Source: Litorilinea aerophila (GTDB lineage: Bacteria > Chloroflexota > Anaerolineae > Caldilineales > Caldilineaceae). From it: a stretch of DNA of 64,000 nt. Shown piece by piece: positions 7,038 through 15,663 of the stretch. A program made the translations under genes and the position numbers. The stretch covers positions 1-64,000 of the forward strand of contig NZ_VIGC02000030.1 in NCBI RefSeq assembly GCF_006569185.2, written 5' to 3'. Below the pieces are notes generated by a model that was not told the origin of the DNA, did not search any database, and saw only the letters and a list, made by a program, of their open reading frames with translations. The first letter of the stretch is position 1. Every line of letters begins with the position of its first letter.

Positions 7038-10000
7038 ATGCAAGACAGAAAGCTTCGATGGATTCGCGCCTTGCGCTTCAGTGTCTTGCTCCTCTTGCTG
7101 CTGATGCTTTCCGTTGTCTCTGGCTTTGCTGCGGGAAGTGGAGACCAGGCAGAGACTGCAGCCGCGCCCCGCGAGATTGTGAACCCCAGCTTCGAGACCG
7201 GTGACTTGACCGGCTGGACAATTGTCAGTGGGACGGCGTTTTCTAACACCCACATCTCCAACGCATCGGATTGGGGCTGGGGATGCTGTTTCAATCCAGA
7301 CGGGACCTATTTCTACTGGGGCGCGCAGAACACGGGAGATGCACCCACGGGAGAAATGCACTCCTCCGTATTCACCCTGGAGGGTTCAGGCCGCATCACC
7401 TTCTTGATCGGCGGCGGGAACGACATCAACAACCTGTATGTGGCGTTGATGCGCGCCTCCGATGACAAGGAACTGATGCGAGCCACCAATGTCAACTTTG
7501 CCGACAGCGAGGCATTCAATCTGGTGGAGTGGAATGCCTCTGCCTATTTGGGCGAGGAACTCTATTTCAAGGTGGTGGACAATGCCAGCGGCGGCTGGGG
7601 CCACATCAACGTGGACGGCTTTCGCACCTATATCCCCAATGACATCGAGAATCCCAGCTTCGAGACCGGTGATCTGACCGGGTGGACCGTCATCACTGGG
7701 ACCGCATTCAGCGACGCTCGGGTGACCAATGCCACGGACTGGGGCTGGGGATGCTGCTTCAATCCTGACGGGACGTACCATTTCTGGGGCGCCAAGGACG
7801 GAGGCGACGCGCCCACAGGCGAGATGCGATCGTCCACTTTCCGTCTGGATGGTACAGGCGCGATCAGTTTCCTGATCGGCGGCGGAAATGACATTAACAA
7901 TCTCTATGTCGCTCTTGTGCGCGCTTCGGACGGAACCGAACTCATGAAGGCGACCAACACGGCCTTTGCCGACAGCGAAGCGTACAGCAAGGTGACCTGG
8001 GACGCTTCAGCTCACCTGGGCGAAGAGGTGTACATCAAGGTCGTCGACAACGCGACCGGCGGCTGGGGTCACATCAACGTGGACGGCTTCGACGTCTACG
8101 AGCCAGTGGTCAGCAACGAAATCGAGAATCCCAGCTTCGAGACCGGTGATCTGACCGGGTGGACTGTCATCACCGGGACCGCATTCAGCGACGCTCGGGT
8201 GACCAATGCCACGGACTGGGGCTGGGGATGCTGCTTCAATCCTGACGGGACGTACCATTTCTGGGGCGCCAAGGACGGAGGCGACGCGCCCACAGGCGAG
8301 ATGCGTTCTTCCACCTTCACCCTGGCCGGCACGGGAGAAGTGAGCTTCCTGATCGGCGGCGGGAATGATATCGACAATTTGTACGTCGCCCTGGTTCGGG
8401 AATCGGACGGCGCCGAACTGATGAAGGCAACCAACACGGCCTTTGCCGACAGCGAAGCGTACACCCGAGTCACGTGGGACGCGTCCGCCTACTTGGGCAA
8501 GAATCTCTATTTCAAGGTGGTGGACAAGGCGACCGGGGGCTGGGGTCACATCAACGTGGATGGGTTTCGCACGGTGAGTGTGTTAGACATTCCCATGACG
8601 CCAATGTACTGGCCCTTTGATGAGGGGGCAGGCAGTCGTACAACCGAAGTGATCTCCAACGTGACGGATACGATCCATTATGTGTTCAACGATGCCAAAT
8701 TCAAGCCTGACAGCGATCCCCTGTGGAAGGACGGCATAAAAGGTAAGGCCCTGCTGTTCGATGGGTACTCTACCTGGATTGAGCGGCCCGCCTCGGCCAT
8801 TTTCACGCCGAGCAGCAAACTCATGATCCAGGCCTGGGTCGCGCCCCGTTCCTATGAGTGGGGCGACTTGAGCCAGCCGTCTGCCATCGTGAGTCAGTAC
8901 AACAAGAAAGCTAATGAAGGCTATGTCTTAGGCATGTACCGGCACGGAACCCTTGGTTTCGATGTAGGCGTTGGCGGGAACTGGTACTCGGTGCGGGCCG
9001 AGGGGAAGGACGCACTTCCTCTTGACCAGTGGTCCTTTGTGGTCGGTGTGTTTGACGGCGCCGCCGGGAAGTTGCAGCTCTATCGCAACGGCGAACTGGT
9101 GGCCGAAACCAATACGCCGAAAGGGTTGCCCATTACACCTCACGACGGGACGTTCGCTATCGGTCGGGCGACCTACCCTGCCATCATCAATGGCGTCTTT
9201 ACGGCTAACATGTTCAACGGCCTGATCGATGAGTTGCGCATCACAAAGGAGATTTCAGACACAGCAGGCGTCCGGCAGATTTATTCGGACACCTTAGCGG
9301 CCCTGGGCGGTTCGCTGCCTTTGCCTGACACCGCAGCGCAGCGCAGCCGGTTCGATGGCGACCGCTACCGGCCGCAGTATCACTTCATGCCGCCCGAACA
9401 CTGGATGAATGAACCCCACGCGCCCATCTTCTGGAACGGCATGTACCACATCTTCTACCAGAAGAATCCACAGGGACCCTACTGGCACCAGATCCATTGG
9501 GGACACGCCATAAGCACGGACATGGTCCACTGGACCGAATTGCCGCCGGCCCTGCGGCCGACAGCCGGTTCCGTCGCTCCGGACGGGGTTTGGTCCGGCA
9601 GCGCGACGACCGACGCCAATGGCAATCCGGTGCTCTTCTTCACCGCCGGCGACGATAGCAAGTCGCCGAACCAGAGTACTGGGCTGGCGACGCCGTTGGC
9701 CGCCACCAATCCCTTGACGAGCTGGGTCATGTACGACCAGCCCGTAACGGTGCAGACGCCCGGCCTACCAACGCCTACCGGCGAAGTTTGGTTCGGCCAG
9801 TTCCGGGATCCCTTCGTCTGGAAGGAAGTGGGCCAGGATGGGAAACCCATCTGGTACCAACTGGTTGGCTCGGGTATTCGTGAGCAAGGAGGTGGGGCGC
9901 CCATCGGTGGAACAGCCCTGCTCTACACTTCCACAGACCTCTACAACTGGACCTACCGGGGACCTCTGTTCATCGGCGATGTGAAAAGTTACCCGGCTAC

Positions 10001-11474
10001 GGGGCATGTGTGGGAGCTACCTGTTCTCCTTCCCCTGGGCAAGGACAGCCAGGGCATAGAAAAACACATCTTCCTCATCAACCCCTGGTTTGATGGCTAC
10101 AGTCCCTACAATGTCAAGTATGTCTGGTACTGGGTTGGCCGTTGGGATGCAACCGCCTACAAGTTCATCCCGGACAGCCCTGAACCCAAACTGCTGGATT
10201 ATGGCGAGCACTTCACGGGGCCTAGCGGACATGTGGACGGTCAAGGCCGCACGATCCTGTGGACCATCGCCCAGGATAGACGCACAGAACAAGACCACTA
10301 TGCTGCCGGTTGGGCCCATAACGCCGGCTTGCCAGTGGTGCTCTCACTCCTGCCCGACGACACGGTGGGGATTCGTCCCATCGACGAGCTACACAGCCTC
10401 CGGCAGAGTCAAGTGGTTTCGCTGACGAACACCTCCCTCGCGGACACCAATGCTGCGCTTCTGGCCGCGCACGGACAGCTCACAGACACGCAGGAGATCC
10501 TGCTGACCTTGCAGCCCGGAAACGCAACACGCTTCGGCGTGGACGTGCGGCGAAGTCAGGATGGACGCGAGTTCACACGCTTTGGCTTCGAAGCGAGCAG
10601 CACGGACCGAACTGTGACAGGAACCTTCAGCGTGGATCGCACCTGGTCCAGCTTAGATCCCGACCCGCGGAAGGGCATTCACAGTGGACCCTTGACGCTG
10701 AATGACGACGGGTCGTTTACGCTGCACGTCTACGTCGATCGATCCATGGTGGAAGCCTACGCCAATGGGCGTAAGAGCATCACGACGCGGATCTATCCCA
10801 CCCTTGCGGATGCAGTGGGCGTCCATATCTGGGCCAATGGAACGGTCACGGTGACGAACCTGAGCGTTTGGAATCTGGGCTCGGCCTACGGCTCTCTTGT
10901 CCCATCCGTCTATCCACCGGCCAAGAAAGCCCAAGTCGTTGGCGAGTTTCCCAATGGCGACTTCCAGACCTGTGATCTCACAGGATGGACTATCGTCTCT
11001 GGGAACCCCTACACCAACACGAATGTGACGACCCGCAATGACTGGGGTTGGGGAGGAGATTTCCGCCAGGCCCATGCCTGGGGCAGCCAAGATCGTTGCC
11101 ATCTGTGGGGGTTTAACGATCAGAACGGTGGAGATGGTGCAACCGGGGTGATGCGTTCCCAGACCTTCACCCTTGCCGGGGACGGCCAGATCGACTTCCT
11201 GATCGCTGGCGGCTACGACCCGGACAATCTCTATGTGGCCCTGGTGCGGGCGTCGGATCAGAAGATCCTCTTCAAGGAGACAGGCAAGTTCTACGACTCG
11301 TACTTCCGGGCCCAATACGAGCGTAGACACTGGGACGCCTCGGCCTACGTGGGTCAAGAACTCTATCTCGAAGTCGTCGACAACGCGACCGATGGCTGGG
11401 GCCACATCAGTTTGGATGATATCAACATACCCTTACCACCTCACCAGTCCTGGCTGCCGTTGGTCGGGCGCTAA
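7038..11474 (+). CDS. giant secreted GH32 protein with LamG-like and repeated binding modules
   Basis: A 1478-residue secreted protein. A signal peptide (LLLLLLMLSVVSGFAAG) leads to three tandem NPSFETGDLTGW-type beta-sandwich modules at about residues 47-200, 203-358 and 362-518. A LamG-like domain follows (about 522-750), then a GH32 catalytic domain (about 775-1290), a fourth binding-type module (1302-1465) and a C-terminal HQSWLPLVGR. The stabiliser FRDPF (Asp924) and acid/base WELP (Glu993) are present, but the nucleophile motif reads WMNEPHA with Glu792 where Asp is usual. ATG 7038 has GGGAGA at proper spacing; ATG 7032 is too close to it. The likely role is binding and cutting extracellular levan or inulin to feed the adjacent importer. 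Confidence 0.88.
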   Translation: MQDRKLRWIRALRFSVLLLLLLMLSVVSGFAAGSGDQAETAAAPREIVNPSFETGDLTGWTIVSGTAFSNTHISNASDWGWGCCFNPDGTYFYWGAQNTGDAPTGEMHSSVFTLEGSGRITFLIGGGNDINNLYVALMRASDDKELMRATNVNFADSEAFNLVEWNASAYLGEELYFKVVDNASGGWGHINVDGFRTYIPNDIENPSFETGDLTGWTVITGTAFSDARVTNATDWGWGCCFNPDGTYHFWGAKDGGDAPTGEMRSSTFRLDGTGAISFLIGGGNDINNLYVALVRASDGTELMKATNTAFADSEAYSKVTWDASAHLGEEVYIKVVDNATGGWGHINVDGFDVYEPVVSNEIENPSFETGDLTGWTVITGTAFSDARVTNATDWGWGCCFNPDGTYHFWGAKDGGDAPTGEMRSSTFTLAGTGEVSFLIGGGNDIDNLYVALVRESDGAELMKATNTAFADSEAYTRVTWDASAYLGKNLYFKVVDKATGGWGHINVDGFRTVSVLDIPMTPMYWPFDEGAGSRTTEVISNVTDTIHYVFNDAKFKPDSDPLWKDGIKGKALLFDGYSTWIERPASAIFTPSSKLMIQAWVAPRSYEWGDLSQPSAIVSQYNKKANEGYVLGMYRHGTLGFDVGVGGNWYSVRAEGKDALPLDQWSFVVGVFDGAAGKLQLYRNGELVAETNTPKGLPITPHDGTFAIGRATYPAIINGVFTANMFNGLIDELRITKEISDTAGVRQIYSDTLAALGGSLPLPDTAAQRSRFDGDRYRPQYHFMPPEHWMNEPHAPIFWNGMYHIFYQKNPQGPYWHQIHWGHAISTDMVHWTELPPALRPTAGSVAPDGVWSGSATTDANGNPVLFFTAGDDSKSPNQSTGLATPLAATNPLTSWVMYDQPVTVQTPGLPTPTGEVWFGQFRDPFVWKEVGQDGKPIWYQLVGSGIREQGGGAPIGGTALLYTSTDLYNWTYRGPLFIGDVKSYPATGHVWELPVLLPLGKDSQGIEKHIFLINPWFDGYSPYNVKYVWYWVGRWDATAYKFIPDSPEPKLLDYGEHFTGPSGHVDGQGRTILWTIAQDRRTEQDHYAAGWAHNAGLPVVLSLLPDDTVGIRPIDELHSLRQSQVVSLTNTSLADTNAALLAAHGQLTDTQEILLTLQPGNATRFGVDVRRSQDGREFTRFGFEASSTDRTVTGTFSVDRTWSSLDPDPRKGIHSGPLTLNDDGSFTLHVYVDRSMVEAYANGRKSITTRIYPTLADAVGVHIWANGTVTVTNLSVWNLGSAYGSLVPSVYPPAKKAQVVGEFPNGDFQTCDLTGWTIVSGNPYTNTNVTTRNDWGWGGDFRQAHAWGSQDRCHLWGFNDQNGGDGATGVMRSQTFTLAGDGQIDFLIAGGYDPDNLYVALVRASDQKILFKETGKFYDSYFRAQYERRHWDASAYVGQELYLEVVDNATDGWGHISLDDINIPLPPHQSWLPLVGR
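7176..8575 (+). repeat. three tandem coding repeats (468 and 477 bp periods)
   Basis: In-frame modules begin near 7176, 7644 and 8121. Copies two and three are almost identical for 185 bp (7644-7828 against 8121-8305, two differences by eye) and then drop to roughly three-quarters identity. That sharp boundary suggests recent gene conversion or unequal crossover. A fourth, more diverged copy lies near 10941-11430. Confidence 0.85.
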
Positions 11475-11521
11475 TCTAGTCAATCCCGGCGGATATCTGG
11501 CAATCGTTAAGACCTGAGCAG

Positions 11522-11683
11522 GACGACCCAGGTATCCGTCGGGTCATCCACTACGCGGACCGCAAGTCCCTGACCGAGATCGCTCGCGAGAGCCGGGAAC
11601 TCATCGAGAAGGTCCACGCCGGCCGGCTGGCCCCGGGGGAGACCGCCGGCGGCACCATCACCGTCTCCAATGTGGGCGGCCTA
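11522..11683 (+). pseudogene. fragment of 2-oxo acid dehydrogenase E2 (acyltransferase) catalytic domain
   Basis: Reading from 11522 gives RRVIHYADRKSLTEIARESR, then an ELIEKVHAGRLAPGE stretch and GGTITVSNVGG. This is the characteristic mid-part of dihydrolipoamide acyltransferase catalytic domains. There is no start codon and no lipoyl domain. The catalytic His-x-x-x-Asp-Gly end is also absent, because the frame runs straight into a permease sequence. It is a relic joined by rearrangement, not a working gene. Confidence 0.7.
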
Positions 11684-12165
11684 GCCCTGGGCCCTTTGTT
11701 CATCTTCATCTTCATCTTCATCTTCTTCCTGCTGGCCGTGGGCGCGGATCCGGTCGAAACCTATCGGACCATGCTCCTCAGCTCCCTGGGCGACTGGTAT
11801 GGGCTCAGCGAGGTGTTGCTCCGGGCCACACCCTTCGTGCTGACCGGGCTGGCCACCGTGCTCCCGGCCCAGGCACGGCTGGTGAATGTGGGTGCAGAGG
11901 GGGCCAGATGGCCATGGGCGCGCTGGCCACCGCCGCGTTGGGCGCACTGTTGGGGGGACAGGCTACCGATGCCCCTTGCCCTGGTGGCGTTGTTGGCGGC
12001 CGGGACGTTGGGCGCTCCTATGTGGGACAGCAGATCCGCGGCCTGAACCCGGTGCCCATTCCAGGGCTGGCCGACCTGCCGTGGTTGGGTGAAATTTTGT
12101 TTCGGCACGACCTGCTGACCTACGGTGCGGTGCCGTCGGCTTTTCTGACCTGGCACTTGGAACCA
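11684..12165 (+). pseudogene. decayed ABC permease (BPD_transp_2, sugar/nucleoside type)
   Basis: From about 11690 the frame shows a hydrophobic start built on four TTCATC hexamers (11699-11722), then VGADPVETYRTMLL, LLRATPFVLTGLA and VNVGAEG. These are typical of the permeases that partner BMP lipoproteins. After GAEG, near 11900, the continuation QMAMGALATAALGALLGG is in another frame, consistent with one extra G in a G-run. The next recognisable part (RGLNPVPIPGLADLPWLG, 12043 onward) follows with a missing internal segment, and the C-terminus is absent. Frameshifts and deletions make it non-functional. Confidence 0.7.
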
Positions 12166-12200
12166 AATCCTATTCATTCATCACTGAGAGGAGTAAACCC

Positions 12201-12990
12201 ATGTCGAGCAGGAGAACATGCTTGTCCACCCTGTGGGCGTTGACAGCCCTGGTCCTGTTGAGCCTGGTGCTGGGCGCGTGCGCGGCCCCTGGCCCCACCT
12301 CCCCGGGGGCTGCGGCTGCCAACCCCGGCGACCAGGAGGCCAGCAGCACTCCTGGCGTCGGCGGCAGCGCCATCGGCTTCATCTTCGTCGGCCCCAGGGA
12401 CGACTATGGCTACAACCAGGCGGCCTACCTGGGCAGCGAGGTGGTCGCCCAGGCCTTTCCAGAGCTGGAAATCCTGCGGGCGGAGAACGTCCCAGAGAAT
12501 CAAGAGGCAGAGCGGGTCATGGAGAACATGATCCGCAACGGTGCCCGCATCATGTTTCCTACCTCCTACGGCCACCTGGACCCAGCCCTGGAGGTAGCCA
12601 AACGACATCCGGAGGTGATTTTCGAGCACCAGGGCGGCCTCAAAACGGCCGAGAACCTGGGCACTTACTTTGGCACCATCTGGGAGGTGGTCTACCTTTC
12701 GGGCGTGGCGGCCGGTCGCATGACCCAGAGCGGGAAACTGGGCTACATCGTCTCCTTCCCCATCCCCCAGGTCCTGCTGAACATCAACGCCTTCACCCTG
12801 GGCGCCCAGTCGGTCAACCCGGACATCCAGACCATCGTGGTCTTCACGGCTAGCTGGTGTGACCCGGGCCAGCAGGCCGAAGCGACCAATTCCCTCATCG
12901 CCCAGGAGGTGGACGTGTTAACCCAGCACTAGGACTGCACCAAGACCATCATCGAAACCGCGGAGCGCAACCAGGTGATGTCTGTGGGTT
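12201..12990 (+). pseudogene. BMP-family (PnrA-like) lipoprotein interrupted by a nonsense codon
   Basis: The 5' part looks intact: ribosome site AGAGGAG, ATG 12201, and a signal peptide with lipobox LVLGAC. A BMP fold follows (IGFIFVGPRDDYGYNQAAY, RNGARIMFPTSYGH, YLSGVAAGRMT). The frame stops at TAG 12930-12932, but the same frame continues after it with DCTKTIIETAERNQVMSVGY, so a CAG-to-TAG change is likely. About 20 codons later the sequence switches to a GH32 tail. The family binds purine nucleosides or related ligands for ABC uptake; the neighbouring broken permease was probably its partner. Confidence 0.75.
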
Positions 12991-13227
12991 ACCATGCGGA
13001 TCGCCCCCCTGGCCTTGGCGCCAGGAGAGGAGTTGGAGCTTCGCATCTTCATGGATCGTTCGGTGGTGGAGGTCTTCGCCAACCGTGTCTGCCTGATGGG
13101 GCGGGTCTATCCCACCCGTCCCGACAGCGTCGGGATTCGGCTGATTGCCGGCCCCGACGCAACGGGTGCGGTCACCCTGAATGTGTGGCAGATGGAGCAA
13201 ATATGGGCCCCACATAGGCACGGTTGA
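12991..13227 (+). pseudogene. GH32 C-terminal beta-sandwich fragment
   Basis: The translation MRIAPLALAPGEELELRIF...RSVVEVFANR...GRVYPTR...GIRLIAGPDATG closely parallels the last 70 residues of the GH32 enzyme at 5507-6985, at roughly 80 percent DNA identity by eye. No catalytic propeller is present. It is fused out of context to the BMP relic upstream. It is therefore the scar of a second GH32 gene or of a duplication and deletion within the fructan locus. Confidence 0.8.
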
Positions 13228-13252
13228 ACCCTGTCACGCCCTGTGGGGATAA

Positions 13253-13313
13253 GGTCCCCGTGCCTGCCCGTCGGGATAGCCAGCCAAGCCGTGGATTTGT
13301 GGGCACGGAGACC
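13253..13313. repeat. inverted repeat downstream of ureG
   Basis: GGTCCCCGTGCC (13253-13264) and GGCACGGAGACC (13302-13313) are inverted copies with one mismatch. They fill most of the 128-bp gap between the GH32 relic and the ureG stop. No T-run flanks the stem on either strand, so it is more like a dispersed palindromic repeat than a terminator. Confidence 0.5.
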
Positions 13314-13355
13314 TGTCCCTACCGCTGGAGGGAAGGCAGCCACCTCGCCAGGGGT

Positions 13356-14057
13356 TCAGGCGGGGTGATGGTGGTGATGGTGGTGTTCGAGGGGGCCGGT
13401 GAAGGCCAGGCGGCCATCGGCCATGCGGGGGCGGCGCAGGGGCTGATGGCGCAACCCTTCCACCCACTGGACCACCTGATCCAGCCCCTGCCCGGCTTTC
13501 AGGTTGGTGAAGAGGAACGGACGTTCCCCCCGCATGATGCGGCTGTCCCGGTCCATGACTTCCAGGGAGGCGCCCACCAGGGGGGCCAGGTCGATCTTGT
13601 TGATCAGCAACAGGTCGGAGCGGGTGATGCCCGGCCCGCCCTTGCGGGGGATCTTGTCGCCGCCGGAGACGTCGATCACGTAGATCCAGACGTCTACCAG
13701 CTCCGGGCTGAAGGAAGCGGCCAGGTTGTCGCCGCCGCTCTCCACCAGGATGAAGTCCAGGGGGCCGAGGCTTTCCTCCAGGGCCACAATGGCTTCCAGG
13801 TTCATGGAGACGTCGTCCCGGATGGCCGAATGGGGACAGCCGCCCGTCTCCACGCCCCGGATCCGTTCCTCGGCCAGGACGCCCCGGCGCAGGAGAAAGA
13901 GGGCATCTTCCTTCGTGTAGATGTCGTTAGTCACCACGGCCAGGTTGTAGCGGTCCTTCAGGGCCCGGCACAGGCACTCCACCAGGGCGGTCTTGCCGCT
14001 GCCCACCGGCCCGGCGATGCCGATGCGGATGGCCCGTTGTTGAATGGGGTCGGTCAT
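13356..14057 (-). CDS. ureG: urease accessory GTPase UreG with C-terminal His7 tail
   Basis: UreG (233 residues) uses GTP to drive nickel delivery into apo-urease together with UreD and UreF. The P-loop GPVGSGKT is at residues 16-23 and the metal-binding CPH motif at 74-76. [15 protein letters not shown] and NKIDL follow as expected. The ATG at 14057 gives the usual short N-terminus. The protein ends [11 protein letters not shown], a run of seven histidines encoded by mixed CAC/CAT codons. His-rich tracts in UreG are usually N-terminal, and no ureE (the His-tailed nickel store) occurs in this cluster, so the tail may take over nickel storage. It is the last gene of the urea operon. Confidence 0.95.
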   Translation of the reverse strand: MTDPIQQRAIRIGIAGPVGSGKTALVECLCRALKDRYNLAVVTNDIYTKEDALFLLRRGVLAEERIRGVETGGCPHSAIRDDVSMNLEAIVALEESLGPLDFILVESGGDNLAASFSPELVDVWIYVIDVSGGDKIPRKGGPGITRSDLLLINKIDLAPLVGASLEVMDRDSRIMRGERPFLFTNLKAGQGLDQVVQWVEGLRHQPLRRPRMADGRLAFTGPLEHHHHHHHPA

Positions 14058-14139
14058 TTTTCCTCGCTTCTGTCGGTTCATTGCTGCTATTGTGCAAGTT
14101 GCTGCATGGATGGGGCGGAATGGAATCGGCTGGGGGGCT

Positions 14140-14847
14140 TCACACCGCCAGATACTCCCGGGCCGCTGCCCGGTCGAAGTTTCCGGCGTCCCCCTCCAGC
14201 ACGATGGCCCCGGTCTCCATGACGTAGAAATAGCTCCCCACGTTGAGGGCAAAGTCCAGGAACTGCTCCACCAGCAGGATGGACATTTCGCCCCGTTCCC
14301 GGAGGGCCAGGATCAGCTCTTCGATCTCCAGCATGATGGAAGGCTGGATGCCTTCGGTGGGTTCGTCCAGCAAGAGTAACTTGGGCCGGCGGATCAGCAC
14401 CCGGGCGAAGGCGAGCTGTTGTTGCTGGCCTCCGCTCAGGGTGCCGGCCACCCGGTGGCGCATCTCCTTCAGCACGGGGAAGAGGGAGTAGACTTCCTCC
14501 AGGGCCGCCTCTCGTTCCTCCCGGCCCATGTTTTCGGCGGCCTCGAAACCCATGAGCAAATTTTCATAGACGGTCAGGTAGGGGAAGATGCCCCGCCCCT
14601 GGGGCACATAGCCGAAGCCAGCCCGGGCTCGCTGGCTGGTCCGCCAGTGGGTCACCCGCTCGCCTTCGAAATGGATATCACCGCTGCGCAACTTCAGCAA
14701 TCCCATGATGCTTTTCATCAAGGTGGTCTTGCCCACACCGTTGCGGCCCATCAGGCAGACCACCTGGCCCGACGGCACCTGCAGGTGGATATCCCGCAGG
14801 ATGGGGCTCTCCCCGTAGTTGACCGAGACTTGATGCAGCTCCAACAT
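14140..14847 (-). CDS. urtE: urea ABC transporter ATP-binding subunit UrtE
   Basis: A 235-residue ABC ATPase of the branched-chain amino acid/urea class. It has Walker [10 protein letters not shown] near residue 34, signature [13 protein letters not shown] and Walker [14 protein letters not shown]. The GIQPSI stretch after Walker B is typical of UrtE/LivF. It works as a pair with UrtD beneath the UrtB-UrtC channel. The gene lies between urtD and ureG on the minus strand, and the short gaps suggest one transcript. Confidence 0.93.
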   Translation of the reverse strand: MLELHQVSVNYGESPILRDIHLQVPSGQVVCLMGRNGVGKTTLMKSIMGLLKLRSGDIHFEGERVTHWRTSQRARAGFGYVPQGRGIFPYLTVYENLLMGFEAAENMGREEREAALEEVYSLFPVLKEMRHRVAGTLSGGQQQQLAFARVLIRRPKLLLLDEPTEGIQPSIMLEIEELILALRERGEMSILLVEQFLDFALNVGSYFYVMETGAIVLEGDAGNFDRAAAREYLAV

Positions 14848-14885
14848 GATTTCCTGGTGCTCCTCCTATCTTCTTCCCCCCAAAC

Positions 14886-15662
14886 TCACGCCGCGATCTC
14901 GGCCTGATAGCTGCGGCCGATGTACACCTCGATCACCCGGGGATCGGCCTGGACCTGGGCCACCGGCCCCTCGGTGAGTAGCCGCCCCAGGTGCAGGACG
15001 GTGACCCGGCTGGCGAAGTTGCGCACAAACTCCATGTCGTGCTCCACCACCAGCACCGAACAGCGGCTGGCAATGGCCTGGAGCAGTTCGCCAGTACGGT
15101 TCCGCTCGGCCCGGGTCATCCCCGCCACCGGCTCGTCCAGCAGAAGCAGCTTGGGCTCCTGCACCAGCAACATGGCCATCTCCAGCCACTGCTTTTCCCC
15201 ATGGGCCAGCACCCCGGCCCGGACAGCCGCCCGGGGACGCAGGGCCACCAGCTCCAGCACCTCCTCGATCCGCTCCTGCCGCTCGGGATCCAGGCGCCCC
15301 ATCAGGCCCACCACCCCCTCCCGAAAGCCGGCCGCCGCCTCCAGGTTCTCGTAGACCGTCAGGCTGGGGAAGATGGTGGGCGTCTGAAACTTGCGCGCGA
15401 TGCCCTGCCGCACCAGCTCGTGCTCTGGCGTCCGGGTCACGTTGACCCGGCCATCGAAGAGGACCGTGCCCCGCTGGGGCCGGGTCTTGCCGGTCAGCAC
15501 GTCCAGCAGGGTGGTCTTCCCCGCGCCGTTGGGCCCGATGACGAAGCGCAATTCGCCGTACGCCATGCGAAAGTTCAGGCCGTCCAGGGCCTTGAAGCCG
15601 TCGAAGCTAACTGTCACCTCTTCCAGTTCCAGGATGGCTTTGGCGTTGGTCGTCTGGGGCAT
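14886..15662 (-). CDS. urtD: urea ABC transporter ATP-binding subunit UrtD
   Basis: A 258-residue ATPase with Walker A GPNGAGKTT and Walker B LLLLDEP. The altered signature LAHGEKQWLEMAM, in which the usual LSGGQ is replaced, is the hallmark of UrtD. The TPTIFPSLTVYENLEAAAG region is also typical. Its start abuts the urtC stop by 1 nt, so translation is coupled. It energises urea import with UrtE. Confidence 0.93.
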   Translation of the reverse strand: MPQTTNAKAILELEEVTVSFDGFKALDGLNFRMAYGELRFVIGPNGAGKTTLLDVLTGKTRPQRGTVLFDGRVNVTRTPEHELVRQGIARKFQTPTIFPSLTVYENLEAAAGFREGVVGLMGRLDPERQERIEEVLELVALRPRAAVRAGVLAHGEKQWLEMAMLLVQEPKLLLLDEPVAGMTRAERNRTGELLQAIASRCSVLVVEHDMEFVRNFASRVTVLHLGRLLTEGPVAQVQADPRVIEVYIGRSYQAEIAA

Positions 15663-15663
15663 C

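Noticed and set aside
11672-12046. Intact 124-residue membrane protein
   Set aside because: The start is inside the E2 fragment and the C-terminal third is out of frame relative to the permease homology. It is part of a frameshifted pseudogene.
12218-12853. 211-residue plus-strand frame overlapping the BMP gene
   Set aside because: It is a shadow of the BMP lipoprotein reading frame, Gly/Pro/Arg-rich and without a family match.
13363-13390. His-tag contamination from an expression vector at the UreG end
   Set aside because: The codons alternate CAC and CAT, the run is seven long and is followed by Pro-Ala and a natural stop in genomic context, unlike the usual vector tag.
13224-14222. 332-residue plus-strand frame
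   Set aside because: Antisense to ureG, which has all its catalytic motifs.
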